A DNA stretch of 64,000 nucleotides from Lindgomyces ingoldianus (Eukaryota; Ascomycota; Dothideomycetes; Pleosporales; Lindgomycetaceae): the NCBI RefSeq assembly GCF_010093535.1, contig NW_022985162.1:2268637-2332636 (forward strand), read 5' to 3'. Numbering within the stretch: position 1 is the stretch's first letter; every line of letters begins with the position of its first letter. Shown here in pieces: positions 34,621 to 45,024 of the stretch. The translations under genes were made by a program, and so were the position numbers. A model generated the notes under the pieces. The model saw only the letters and a program-made list of their open reading frames with translations. It ran no database searches and was not told the origin of the DNA.

Positions 34621-35664
34621 TCAGAACACAAACCGCCTCTTCCCCATCAGCCCCCACAACTCTCTCACAACGCTCTCCTGCTCTTCCCTCATCGCTCCCC
34701 TCACAGCCAAATAACACCTGCCCTCCAACTCCGGTCTCCAATCACCAGGATTCGCACTCGCCACCATTCCGCCAGCCTCTTCCAGAATGCACCAGCCCGC
34801 GCAAACATCCCAAATCCAGCATCCGCCCTCCCAGAATAGGTCCATCTGGCCCGCAGCCACGTAACAAAAGTCGAGGGCAGCGGAGCCGGAGGACCGGATC
34901 GAGTGCACCATAGCGCCGCCGGTTGAGCGGGACGACAAAAGCGTCTGTGACATCGAGGTTCGGAGATCCCAGTTCGGACCTTGGCGCTCGGAGCCCCATT
35001 CTAGAGCTACGAGGCAGCCGTTTAGTGAGGGAAGAGCAGCAGGTGTGGACCGAATGGGGAGGTTGTGAGTTCGGCCGGAGGCTGTGGTGAGGTAGGCGCC
35101 TTGGCCTTTGACAGCAGTATACAGATCCCCGCGGAAGGGATTGTAGATGACGCCTACAACCGGCTTTTTTGCCACCGTGAGAGCGAGAGAGACGGCTGTG
35201 TTGGGGAATCCGTGGATGAAGTTCAGAGTGCCGTCAATGGGGTCACAGACGAATGTTGGCTTGTCGGACAGCTTTTGACCGACTTTGAATGTCTCCTCGC
35301 CTAGGAAGTCAATGTTGGGGTACGCGGATTGGAGGCGCGAGTGCACCATTTTCTCAATGGCTTTGTCAGTCTCGGTGACGCGGTCGCTGGTGTTTTTCTT
35401 CGTGTCCGAGGTGCACACGGAGGGGTCAGCGTTGATCATCATTTGCCCGGCGTTGCGAGCAATATCGACAAGGGAGTCTCGGATTTCGCGGAGCGTTTTC
35501 TCGCTCATCAAGTATTTCGCAAGGATAACTTTGAGGTCGTTAGGGGTCGGGTTGGGTGTCATTGTGTCAGGAGTGGGTGCAGTAGAGACGTCAGATCCGT
35601 CAGGGCTGTCAAAGTCCCTGAAGGATAGATACTGCTTCTGTCCAGACCGCATATCTGTTCGCAT
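34621..35664 (-). CDS. Inositol monophosphatase family enzyme (QutG-like)
   Basis: Intronless, 347 aa. Mg2+-dependent, Li+-sensitive phosphatase family. The metal-binding motifs are intact: FLGEETF (Glu ligands), then CDPIDGTLNFIHGFPNTAVS, the WxDPxDGT-type signature, and near the C-terminus GGCWIWDVCAGWCILEEAGG with the last Asp ligand. An N-terminal extension of ~60 residues before YLMSEKTLREIRDSLVDIA is rich in Asp/Pro/Thr. Internal Met codons (for example MTPNPTPNDL) are alternative starts. Candidate substrates are inositol monophosphate or, as for fungal QutG, an unknown phosphate in quinate growth. No quinate genes are adjacent, so inositol phosphate is the safer guess. Confidence 0.9.
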   Translation of the reverse strand: MRTDMRSGQKQYLSFRDFDSPDGSDVSTAPTPDTMTPNPTPNDLKVILAKYLMSEKTLREIRDSLVDIARNAGQMMINADPSVCTSDTKKNTSDRVTETDKAIEKMVHSRLQSAYPNIDFLGEETFKVGQKLSDKPTFVCDPIDGTLNFIHGFPNTAVSLALTVAKKPVVGVIYNPFRGDLYTAVKGQGAYLTTASGRTHNLPIRSTPAALPSLNGCLVALEWGSERQGPNWDLRTSMSQTLLSSRSTGGAMVHSIRSSGSAALDFCYVAAGQMDLFWEGGCWIWDVCAGWCILEEAGGMVASANPGDWRPELEGRCYLAVRGAMREEQESVVRELWGLMGKRRFVF

Positions 35665-37170
35665 TCTGAATAAGAGATGAAGTGGGAGGTGAGTATAGGT
35701 GGGCTGAGAGTGTCCAGTCCAACCTGGTAGGTTGATGGGAGACGAGAAGACTTTTGGGAAGAAGGTTTTGAGTAATGTGAGGTCCTGGTTGTAGTGGACG
35801 ACGTCTAATAAGCCGAGTAAGTTGAAAGAATCGGAATTCCGGAATTGGTGAGGGAGATAGCCGGCTTATATATATGGCTGACAGAAACGCATAAAACACA
35901 AGAAACCCCTTGGCTAGAAAAGTCTGACAAGGCTAGGGTACCCTTATCTTTAAGGAAGAACTCGGTGAATGATAGGGTCACACGGGAGAGAGAACGGTGA
36001 ATATGTGACGGTTACGCAGACGTGTTTTATGATGCGATGGAAGAGGAGCGTCCTCCTCTTTCTTACCGGCAAGGTTGGTGGCTGATGATGAAATTGGAGC
36101 TTATGCAGGTCGCAAAGAAGCCTTAGCTCGAAGACACTGATAAGCTAGGCAAAACCCTGTTGCTCGTGCATTGGAGGCTACTGAAAATATCGACTCCGTT
36201 CTGTCGGACCTCAAGGAGCTCTGCCGTGATTAGTGGTGAGATGCACATTGGTCCAAACGGATATATCTCTTTCCCTTAAGACGACGACTGCAAAAGCTTA
36301 TCGCCCAATTGAGCTTTCATAAACCTTATCAAGGCCGAAGTCTTAAGCAATGACAGCAGCAGGCGGGATTTTACACATGTTGAGGTGTTCATTGCAGAGA
36401 GGATCTCGGACCGCTCCAATTGAACGGTTAGCGCCATGCACGACTAGGTCGATGGTTCCCTTTCCTCCTCTCTCCGTACGTTGTTCCAGATTCACATGAA
36501 AGCTTCATCCTCGTTGTTTTCCTTGAACACGAACGTTGCTGTAGACGTTTGAAGCATAGCGGTATGCGTTGACCCGGCTATTTCCGATCGGAAAACCCAA
36601 GCCTCGGGCGAGAGCTGACTCTCTCGGCGCGAGGGCTTGCTCGGAGATTTCGGATGCATGAATCAAAATGGGTGCAGAATCATCTACAGGATTTCTTGGG
36701 CTAGAACAAACGGTTCGGTCTTCTGGAGAAAGCTGTCAAACTACTTGTCGTTGGCCCGAAAGGCTAGGCTCTGAAAGATCGTCCGACTCTTGAAGCTAAA
36801 TTAAAGCTCACTGGCTTTGTAATGATTCCTGACAAGCGATTACAACCACAATCTCATAAGACGACGTCTAAATGGCGGTTGGCTAAGGTTGGCTAAGGTT
36901 GGTGGTGAAGAAAGATCGACGGCGCGGACAAGCGATTCCGAGCGAGAACGTGGTTGTGGGTCGGGTATACTTTCCTTGTCTCGCCACCTCCCCCTTCGGA
37001 CCGCGAATGAACAAACTGTCTGTAAACACTACCCATCATAAGTTCTTCGGAAATAGGGGTGCCTGACTCGAAATCCAATTTCGAAGGCTTGGACCGGCCG
37101 CAGGACCGTATCGGGAATGTCTCCACATTACAATCAGTCTTCCGATTGAAACCGTGATCAATGTAGGTCC
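35665..37170. other. 1.5 kb spacer between divergent genes
   Basis: This holds the presumed promoters of the phosphatase (minus) and the DUF7730-like gene (plus). A short direct repeat GGTTGGCTAAGGTTGGCTAA lies near 36886-36905. An upstream exon of the next gene may be hidden at the right end, but I could not fix it. No other gene seen. Confidence 0.4.
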
Positions 37171-38214
37171 TTGCTCAGCTTGATAGCAATCATACCCTAT
37201 CGTTCTGAATACCAAGATCCTAGTAGGGGCAACGATATAAAATCTCAGCATAAGTCTCGCCACCAGCGAGCAAATGGTGCCCGAGCACTCCGGCGTTCTA
37301 TTCAAGAAATTACCCCCGAGAACTCGCATCAACAAACCCAGAGTCCACTTTTCTCAACTCTCCCAAGCGAAATCCGAAATCTGATATTTGAATATGCCCT
37401 CTGCGAATGCCAAGACGAAACAGACCCGGTAGACTCTCAATCCCGCCACTTCCGCCCCGGCCATGAATACAAGACGAGAATCGAAACTGCACTCCTTCAA
37501 ACATGTCGACTGATATACTACGAAGCGCAGGCTATACCACTACGGAGCGCTACCCACCATCTATTTGCGTTTACCGGGACTGGTTCAAAAATTGATTGGG
37601 ATCACTACATATTTCATCTAACCAAGCAGCAAGGCCAGAACCTTTATCATCTCCATGATATTATGGGCATGATTGGGTTCGCGCGTCTAAGCAAATATCT
37701 CAAGCACACGCATCTTCAATGGAGGAAGATTACTTGGACCATCCGCACGAGCCTTTGGGGCCCATTATTAGCACCCCCTTCTGCGTACCTTGAGCTTGAT
37801 GGCAGTCTTCGAGCTCTCAGATTCCCGGTCTCCTGCCAAGAAGTAAACATTGAGCTAGAAACTTTAGAAAACGGCGCCACCGAGCTACGCACGGCAGTCG
37901 AGGATTTTGCTGCGATGTGTCGGAAAATCAAAATGCGGAGGAGAGATGATACATATATCCCATTTGACTCGGCAGGTTCTTTTGAGTACACATGGACTGG
38001 ATTCTCTCCATCACCTACTCAGCATGGAACGTATGATGAGCTTGCACATACAGGCCCGCCGTTGACGGTTACGTATCATGTTATTCGGCTACGTTGGCAT
38101 TCTGGTGTACCGACTCGAGAGTATGCGAATTACGACAACTTAAATTGTCTCTCCAGTCGGTTAGCCAAGGTGGTTACGCGGCAAAGCACAGAAAGCGCAG
38201 CTCAATCTCGATAA
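37171..38214 (+). CDS. DUF7730-like protein, 5' end unresolved
   Basis: The open frame of about 347 codons contains SPLFSTLPSEIRNLIFEYAL, the hallmark start of a large family of fungal proteins (DUF7730-type, F-box-like N-terminus) of unknown function. Further family-like parts are ALLQTCRLIYYEAQAIPLRS and the segment around ITWTIRTSLW. The frame has no ATG before the family motif: position 37171 is a TTG and a stop lies just upstream. So a small 5' exon joined by an intron is likely, or the gene has lost its start. Candidate ATGs are at 37006 and 37116, but no donor/acceptor pair is convincing. The stop at 38212-38214 is clear. Confidence 0.6.
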   Translation: MLSLIAIIPYRSEYQDPSRGNDIKSQHKSRHQRANGARALRRSIQEITPENSHQQTQSPLFSTLPSEIRNLIFEYALCECQDETDPVDSQSRHFRPGHEYKTRIETALLQTCRLIYYEAQAIPLRSATHHLFAFTGTGSKIDWDHYIFHLTKQQGQNLYHLHDIMGMIGFARLSKYLKHTHLQWRKITWTIRTSLWGPLLAPPSAYLELDGSLRALRFPVSCQEVNIELETLENGATELRTAVEDFAAMCRKIKMRRRDDTYIPFDSAGSFEYTWTGFSPSPTQHGTYDELAHTGPPLTVTYHVIRLRWHSGVPTREYANYDNLNCLSSRLAKVVTRQSTESAAQSR

Positions 38215-39539
38215 TATCAAGTTCGATTCAACTTTCTGACTGGAACATGCTAACTTTAGAGAAAAATTTAAGCCTACCCTTTTTGTACCGTACGCAATAA
38301 CATTCAACTAATGAAGCTCTTCGCGAAACACAAACTCAAGCGCTGTTAACCATGTAGCTCCCACTGCTGAATACCCAATACTAATTCCCCAGAGATTGAG
38401 AGGTCCGTAAGTGCTAAGGGTGGGGACTTTATGTGAAGCTTTTGGTAGCACCAGAGGCATGAGGAACTGAGTTGATTGCTAAAGGAGTGTACCTAAGGGT
38501 CTATATATACAGAAGGGTGGACTAGGCAGCATGCTGCTTGGCAGGCAGCAAGTAACTATAGTAGACAGCAGTGGTTTCATGGCGGTGGGGGCTCTCTGAG
38601 CTCTATAACTGCAAACACTTGATCCTTAGCTTCTAACCCTTCTAGAGGGCCTCAGTCTCCACCTGAATCCACACCACTGATTCATTATGTCGAGAAAAAA
38701 ATTGTCGATTATCTTTGATCTACAAGCCTAGAGGCTTGATTATAAGCGGCTTGTGGATCGAAGACGCCTCTAGGCCTGCGATTCCTCCTACAGCTTATCC
38801 AACACCCCCCTAACCAAATTGGGGCCGTTTTAGAACATACACACTGGGATAAGCCTACCGTTATACCAACAAGTGCAACAGCCCTAGTACTAAGGCCTAG
38901 GCCCAAGACTATCTTGTCTGATGTGCTCAATCCTGGGGTTTGTTTGGCGATCACTATGATCCCACAGTTGAAGTGGTTAAGGATAGTTACGTACAGATCC
39001 GTGTACAAGCAACCATATTTACCAACTGGCTTATTCAGTTTGTTTTGCGATAATAAATTCCGAATTTAGGGTATTGAAACGCAATTGCGTTTATTTATGC
39101 CTCGTTCTCCTACGAAAAATCATCTGACTGGTGGCCGCAAAGTCGGTTGTCTTACTCGCGCAAACCCCAGCCTCCAATAGCCCTTTGAATAAGATTCAGG
39201 ATACAATTACCTCGTGATGCTGTGACCTTTCTGATCAACTAGCACTGCCTCCCTCTGATATTTCGAAGTTCCCAGTTCTGTAGTAGGCGTGGGAGGTTGT
39301 AACAAGTAGGATGACAGACTGTTTATGCTGCCCTATTTCTGCCATACTGCACCACGGAGGTAGACGGGGCTCTGAGTGTGACCAAAGCTGCTCTATATTC
39401 AAGCAATACTTGTCCTAATAAATACGCCGTTGAGAAATACAAAATAAACACAAAGGAGCGCATGACTCCACGAATATAAGAACCCTCTGTGTTGAGATCA
39501 TACTTTCCGGGTTATTAATGGAGAGGAGAAAACTGATGA
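38215..39539. other. 1.3 kb spacer with a possible LTR remnant
   Basis: No protein gene supported. It contains a sequence on the minus strand that resembles one end of an LTR element (38350-38804, listed separately) and a 16-bp perfect palindrome at 39077-39092. The 99-codon minus-strand frame (38709-39008) lacks motifs. Confidence 0.4.
38350..38804 (-). mobile_element. Possible solo or degraded LTR (Copia-like)
   Basis: On the minus strand, a G run (TTAGGGGGG) is followed directly by TGTTGGATAAGC. This is the arrangement expected of a polypurine tract followed by a Copia-type 3' LTR start. Farther in the same direction come a TATATATA box (near 38500) and CAATCAACTCAGTTCCTC, which is like the ends of fungal Copia LTRs. 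I cannot find a matching target duplication, a second LTR or reverse transcriptase, and the left limit is a guess. Confidence 0.3.
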
Positions 39540-41060
39540 CTAAGATTCCAAAATGCCCCATAGAGTAGCCGGGTTTGCCATCTCGTCGTCCCCAGCAAAA
39601 GGCATCAATCCCCATAAAGAGTCCGAGTCTATGTCTTGAACGTCTTGTTCAATGTCCTCCTCATCACTATTGTCATCGTCCCCATCACTATTACCAGTTG
39701 GACGGCTCTCAATAATCGTTAATTCTCTCTTGTCAGGAGCAGAAAACTCGATGCCGGCCAAGGCAAAATCCCGGTGAAGGCTCTCCCAACCTGGTTCAGA
39801 ATCTTTATGAAGTATTGCTTTTCCAACGACGACCTTCTTAAGCTGGGGAACTTTCTCGTTTGCGTGTTGTGCTATAACTTCAAGGGCGTGCGTGAAGTCT
39901 GCGTCGAATCGACAATCATGGAGTTGAACAGTGAGTTGCAATTCTTCTAGACCGGAGGGTAAAAGATCCAGCACTGCTGGTGTTATGTCCAGATCCTTTA
40001 AAAAGGCCTTGGTAGGAACGAGAGCGGTCAACGGTATGTGGAGGATTTTCAAATTAGTGAAGTCCACCAGAGATTCGAGCACACGACACGGACCGGGATC
40101 ACTCCAGTTGTGTGAAAGCCAAAGCTCTTCTAGCGATTGACGGTGGTGACGTAAAGAGGATGTTAACAATGCGTAATCTATCTTAGCAGCTTCCCACCAG
40201 TGACCTTGGCCGTATTCGAAGTATTTCAAGGCCCGTGGTACTCGGATGAGGGCTGCTAGGACCTTTGACTCAACAAGGGAATTTCCAACACGAAAATGTT
40301 CGACAGTCGAGGATCCGAACGGCAGAGATGTGTAATAAGAGCTGGTTGGCATATCCCACTTGCGGGCCGTTCCGTTCTCCGTCAACTCCATAAGCTCTAA
40401 TTTCTTTATCGATGGGAGGAAGAGGAAGGTGGACGCGCCCTCCAGTCGCATGCAAGCGATATGGACATACACTGACTTAAGGTGTTGAAAGCTATGTGGA
40501 AAGCCAAGCTTCATAGACGCAGTCCAGGGTCGCTTTTGTTTCTCTGGCTGGTATTTGCCCCAAACCACCAGATCCTCGATGTTAGGGGTAAACATTAAAA
40601 TTGCCTCAATGACTGGGTCGTCTCGGTACAATACATTATCGAAATCCACGCGCCCATTGTCCTCGAACGGTAAAGTCTCAAAGTTCGCGGCAAAATCCAT
40701 GGCAGACGGCGTGCCCATCTGTAAGAATTTCTGAGAGATGATCCGACGGTCGGCTGTGTCATGAAGACGGTGCAGCCAGCCGTCGCATTGCCACTCCATC
40801 TTCTTCACATACTCCCCTAGGGTTGGGTTTTCAACCAATGTTCTCAGAAAGTATTCAGGGTCTCCTCGGAACGGACAATCGTACTCCTTGTAGAGGAAAG
40901 GAGTAGCGAAGCGGTAGAATCGACGGCATGTAAGGGTAAGATCGAGGTAACAGTAAACCCCATTTCGGCAGCATAAGTGATCCTCACATAGAGAGAGAAG
41001 TTCCAGGATTTCCAGAATGAGTTCGTCGGGGAGTCGATCTAAGTACGGTCCCAGAGACAT
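39540..41060 (-). CDS. F-box / leucine-rich repeat-like protein
   Basis: Intronless, 506 aa from the ATG at 41060. The N-terminus LGPYLDRLPDELILEILELL and the following LDLTLTCRRFYRFATPFLYK form an F-box, which binds Skp1 in SCF ubiquitin ligases. The body has irregular Leu-rich segments (SFQHLKSVYVH, LEELWLSHNW, FTNLKILHIPLTALV, GLEELQLTVQL) consistent with a repeat solenoid that would bind a substrate. The last ~50 residues are very acidic (DGDDDNSDEEDIEQ). Fungal genomes carry many such orphan F-box genes and the target cannot be inferred. Cys residues CEDHLCCRNGVYCYLD lie within the F-box. Confidence 0.8.
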   Translation of the reverse strand: MSLGPYLDRLPDELILEILELLSLCEDHLCCRNGVYCYLDLTLTCRRFYRFATPFLYKEYDCPFRGDPEYFLRTLVENPTLGEYVKKMEWQCDGWLHRLHDTADRRIISQKFLQMGTPSAMDFAANFETLPFEDNGRVDFDNVLYRDDPVIEAILMFTPNIEDLVVWGKYQPEKQKRPWTASMKLGFPHSFQHLKSVYVHIACMRLEGASTFLFLPSIKKLELMELTENGTARKWDMPTSSYYTSLPFGSSTVEHFRVGNSLVESKVLAALIRVPRALKYFEYGQGHWWEAAKIDYALLTSSLRHHRQSLEELWLSHNWSDPGPCRVLESLVDFTNLKILHIPLTALVPTKAFLKDLDITPAVLDLLPSGLEELQLTVQLHDCRFDADFTHALEVIAQHANEKVPQLKKVVVGKAILHKDSEPGWESLHRDFALAGIEFSAPDKRELTIIESRPTGNSDGDDDNSDEEDIEQDVQDIDSDSLWGLMPFAGDDEMANPATLWGILES

Positions 41061-42201
41061 GTTGGGTGACAAAAGTGTTGAGGTGAGGGTACCCAGGGGA
41101 GCAATGAGGCAACCTTGAATGGAATTAAAAGGACGTGAATGCAGCGGAACAAGTATGAAGGGACCTGAAAACTGCGCAAACAGCTGAAGAAGCTTGGAAG
41201 CTGGAGCTGAGCTGTTGTTAGAAGAATGGCTACAGTACTAACCTATATTGGACTAGCGTTCGCTATAATCAGGGTTCAAAAGAAAGTAAAATAAAGACAA
41301 CTCCTTGTCACTCAAAGTCGAAGGTGGGAGTTTAAGACTAAAACTAATGAATAGGACCATTTTAAGAGCGAATAGGTGATATTAGTGGGTGCTCATTGGT
41401 ATTTGTTCGGAGGGGTCTATTCTGCCTTTTCACTGAGTTGCTTTGTCTCAAATTAGGAGGGCGACCTGAATGGATACATCTGGAGACTTGCCGCTTGCCA
41501 ACCAGGGGTTTTTCAAGTTATATCAGCTGCGTATGCCTTGGGAGATCTGCCTTGACTATTCAGGGCACTCGCGGAAGCAGTGGAGGCAGGCTCTTCATGG
41601 TTGCTAGAGCACCCTACCATATAACCTGGAACATGACTAGGATAGAGAAAGTATACCAAACTTCTTGCCGTAATCAAGGAAGACATCAATAGGGTTCTAG
41701 TTTTCGTCCCGGCCACCTTCCTGTCATATGCCACCTTTGGTTATGACTTATAGTGCAGGTCTAGCCGAATAGCCTATCAGAGAATGCTCGTCTACACATA
41801 CTCTCGTTGCGAGAACGACCGGTAAAAGGACGCCAGCAAACCTGGCTATCAAGCTCTTAACTGCATGGTGAACATGAACAAAAGCCAAATTGTGAGGTTA
41901 AGGTGTTCAGAGATGAGAGGTGAGACTTGGAGCTACCCCACCTCACGTCACTCCTTCCAAATCTAAGCTACCCCGCGATTCTCTTTTCTTACCTAGGTTG
42001 ACAAACAGCCTCTAGATTTGTAAGGCGTGGAACTCCACAGATGAGAATGCATTCGAAAGATGCTTCATCTCTATACTCTATCTCCAACTCCAGCCTCACC
42101 ACTTCCTCTTCTTCTTCAAGAAAAAGCTCCCAACATTGGAGAAAATAACCATACACTATACACCTCGTATTCAGATCGATAATCTATAAACACAGCAAAA
42201 T
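41061..42201. other. Spacer between the F-box and CinA-like genes
   Basis: This holds the divergent promoters of the F-box gene (minus) and the CinA-like gene (plus). A CT-rich run (CTTCCTCTTCTTCTTC, near 42101-42116) lies ~90 bp before the CinA-like ATG. Frames are under 100 codons. No other feature. Confidence 0.4.
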
Positions 42202-42720
42202 ATGACCACCTTCCCACCCCCATCCCTCTACTCCCTCCTCCTCGAGATCGCTCCCCTCCTCCAATCCCGCAAAGAAACCATCTCCGTCGCCGAAACCGCC
42301 GCTGGGGGTCTAATCTCCGCAACACTCCTTTCTTACCCCGGCGCCTCGGGCTTCTATAAAGGCGGCCTCACACTCTATACGCTGGAATCGCGTATCGCAT
42401 TCGCTGGTTGGACCGACGCTACGATCAAAGACTACAAAGGCCCAACACCGGAGATCGTCGCAGGGCTGGCTGAGCACACGCGGAAGCAGCTGGGGAGTAC
42501 GTATACGATTAGTGAGAGTGGTACGGCAGGGCCCACGGGAGGGACGACGAAGAATAGGACGCCGGGGTATGTGGCGTTGGCGGTTGCAAGTGAGAAGGGG
42601 ACTGTGACGAGGGAAGTGGAGACGGGGTTAGGGACAGATAGGGAGGCGAACATGGTGCAGTTTGCGGTTGAGGGGTTGAAGTTGGTTAGGGATGTTATCA
42701 AGGAAGAGGGAAAGCTGTGA
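42202..42720 (+). CDS. CinA C-terminal / PncC-type nicotinamide-nucleotide amidase
   Basis: Intronless, 172 aa: the whole protein is one CinA-C (COG1546) domain. In bacteria this domain (PncC) deamidates nicotinamide mononucleotide to nicotinic acid mononucleotide in NAD recycling. The N-terminal motif ISVAETAAGGLISATLLSYP is the SxAESCTGG-type site; here ETAAGG replaces ESCTGG, as is common in fungal copies. Other family segments are GASGFYKGGLTLYTLESR, SGTAGPTGGTTKNRTPGYVA and the tail RDVIKEEGKL. The substrate is inferred from bacteria; fungal members are poorly characterised. The ATG follows AAAAT and is the first in frame. Confidence 0.88.
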   Translation: MTTFPPPSLYSLLLEIAPLLQSRKETISVAETAAGGLISATLLSYPGASGFYKGGLTLYTLESRIAFAGWTDATIKDYKGPTPEIVAGLAEHTRKQLGSTYTISESGTAGPTGGTTKNRTPGYVALAVASEKGTVTREVETGLGTDREANMVQFAVEGLKLVRDVIKEEGKL

Positions 42721-43288
42721 GTATATAGGAGTGGAAGGGAGATGGAACTGCAGGTTATCAACCCCTGCTTCCTGTTGACACCCTCCCTGATTTCAGCAGG
42801 AGATATAAACATATTGAACCCACTCTGGTTGTATTCCATGTTAAGTAATAGCATGTGGTGAGAAGAGCGGCTGGGTGAGATATTAGTATTGGTAGCTAAC
42901 GATACATGATTGTTGATAGAAATGGTATCTCTGTCGTCGCTCGAGAATCCAAAATGATCCATAATAATATACATATCCAAACCAAAACGCCAACGAAAAA
43001 AGAGCCTTTTTGAGGAGGTGTAGACGCCGTGCCGATGCATGCTCCGCTATGCTATGCTCCGTGAAATGCGTAGTGACAAACACCTTGGCTGTGAACAAGT
43101 TGACTTCGTAGAGGGAGAATATGGACAGTGAAACAAGAAGTAGGACGAGATTGGCCAACCAGGGTGATGTTCCAAGACACCAGGCGCCACACTTCTGACT
43201 GTTCTCGTGACTCTAGCAAGAGGTGGGAGGAGAGATCTCCTTTCTTGGTACTGTGAGTGTGTCAACATCCTGAACGAGCAAGGTGGTA
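42721..43288. other. Convergent spacer
   Basis: This is between the 3' ends of the CinA-like gene (plus) and the first patatin-like gene (minus). No feature seen beyond presumed untranslated regions. Confidence 0.4.
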
Positions 43289-45024
43289 TCAAGGCTTTGA
43301 TCCTTTCCTCTCCTCAACTACTATCATCGTGTCCTCTTCCTTTAAGCTTCCGGTAAGCCACTGGCCCATGTGCGTCTGCCACCTCCTCAAGTCCTCTTGT
43401 TTAGTAGCTTCCCTCATCCTCCTGTGCCGCACCAACCTCTCGGCAACCTGTTGCAACATAACTTTTGGCGGGGCATATTCGTGAACGGACTTGTTTACTT
43501 CGTCTCGATCCAGATAGGTTTTGGTGACCGTCTCCATCTTCGATAGCGTTTTTCCGCCGGAAACTTGCTTCGTTTCTCCTGTGTGGGGATTTTTCCATAA
43601 CCCTTTTTCCCAGCTATCTAGTGGCATATCTTCCAAGCCTTTGTCAACATTCAGCCGCTTGTACCACCGATGCTCTCCTCGCGCAATTGTCTGCATTGTC
43701 TTGTGCCGATTTTCTCCTTCGGTGTACTTGATTAAAACGTTCTTAAAAACTGCGATTTTTTCCGACCACTTCTTGACCAGCGGAACCTTGCCAAAAGGGC
43801 CTGGCCAAACTGCTGCGAAACCATCGTGCTGAGTATCTGGGCGTCCAGTCCCAACCGACAGCAGTATGGCTGGTTCGTGGTCTTCGCCTCGGAGGGAAAG
43901 ATGTTCTGTATAGGCGGCATACGAGGGATTGTTCTCACGAATCCCACCATCTTTGAACCCTATCTTCCCCCTTGTGCCTCCAAAGTCAGCTTCGAGCATC
44001 TTGAAAAAGAATGGTGCGGCAGAAGTGGCCCTGGTGACCTGCCATATCCTCAGCTTGTCTGCGCCTGTGTTGTATGGCGTCACCCACGGCGGCGCGATGT
44101 CAGGGTCGTAACGGTGGTCGTACGTGCGCAGAAGGTAAGCCTCCGATATTTGCCCGGAATGTGTTGCAGTAAGGCAGATTGATTGACATATGCGCTCTGT
44201 TTGCCCGTCAGTGCTCGACGATGAAGAACCACCTTCGTCTTTTGCGTCTTCGTCAACGTTCCATGGGTGCCAATCGTTTCCATTGCAGCTATCGCCATGG
44301 TGTTTGCAATATTGTTTGACGATCCTCTGCACAGCTTTCTCTAACGGCTTGTGGTGGTATTTAGTCGCTAGTGGGAGGATGTTCCTACGATGGCCGAAGA
44401 GATCGTTCCCAACTGCACGGTACAACTCCAAGCACTGGGGAACTGTCATGCGCAGTCGCGCAAGCAGTACGGATATTAGGCCACCAGTGCTTGTGCCGTA
44501 TATGTAATCGAAGTAGTGACATGGTAGGAGCTCGTCTTCGTTGAAGGTGCGCCGTTGGCTGTTTGCGACCGGACCTTCCTCGTCCTGTAATCGCTTTTCG
44601 CATTCGGCGATCTCGTGCATAAGCCGTTGAAGGATGAGTAGGCTGGCGTAGCCTCGAATACCTCCGCCATCTAGATAGAATCTTCAAGTCAGCAAGGCGA
44701 TCGGTAGTCTGGGACCGGAGTTTGCATCCTGGCGGCGTTCTCCTTGCTTCTAACAAGAGATTTAACAGATCAACCCCACTCTAACCATGTCGCGCAATAT
44801 CTAGAAATGCGACAGCATGCTGTCAGTGGTACGGTTGGCTCCGCGCCCGTCGGAGCTTGAACTGTTGGCACCACTGGAAGGCTGTCGCTAAAAAGAAGGG
44901 ATCAGGAGATGGGGTACAAACCGAGGGTCAAGATCAGGTCCTCCCAGGCGTTTTCTTCGTTCACGCTCTTCGACCACGTCACACCTGACTTATCCTGGGC
45001 TGAGGCAGATGTGGCCGTGGTCAT
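43289..45024 (-). CDS. Patatin-like phospholipase, catalytic dyad intact
   Basis: Two exons, 45024-44922 and 44670-43289, give 494 aa. The intron is long for this window (251 nt, donor GTTTGT) but has a good branch site (GCTGAC) 25-30 nt before its acceptor. It splits the Asp codon of LDGGGIRGY, the oxyanion-hole motif. The nucleophile elbow is YGTSTGGLISVLLARL with Ser present. The dyad Asp is in GFKDGGIRENNPSY. So the protein is probably an active serine acyl hydrolase acting on phospholipids or other acyl lipids. The WQVTRATSAAPFFFKMLE segment is typical of the family. The C-terminal ~150 residues are Lys/Arg/Glu-rich helices (VNKSVHEYAPPKVMLQQVAE). No signal peptide, so cytosolic or membrane-peripheral. 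A second patatin-like gene lies 11.7 kb away. Confidence 0.85.

Noticed and set aside
38709..39008. 99-codon minus-strand frame
   Set aside because: It lacks an ATG start and any retroelement motif. It overlaps the possible LTR junction, so it may be remnant sequence, but this cannot be shown.
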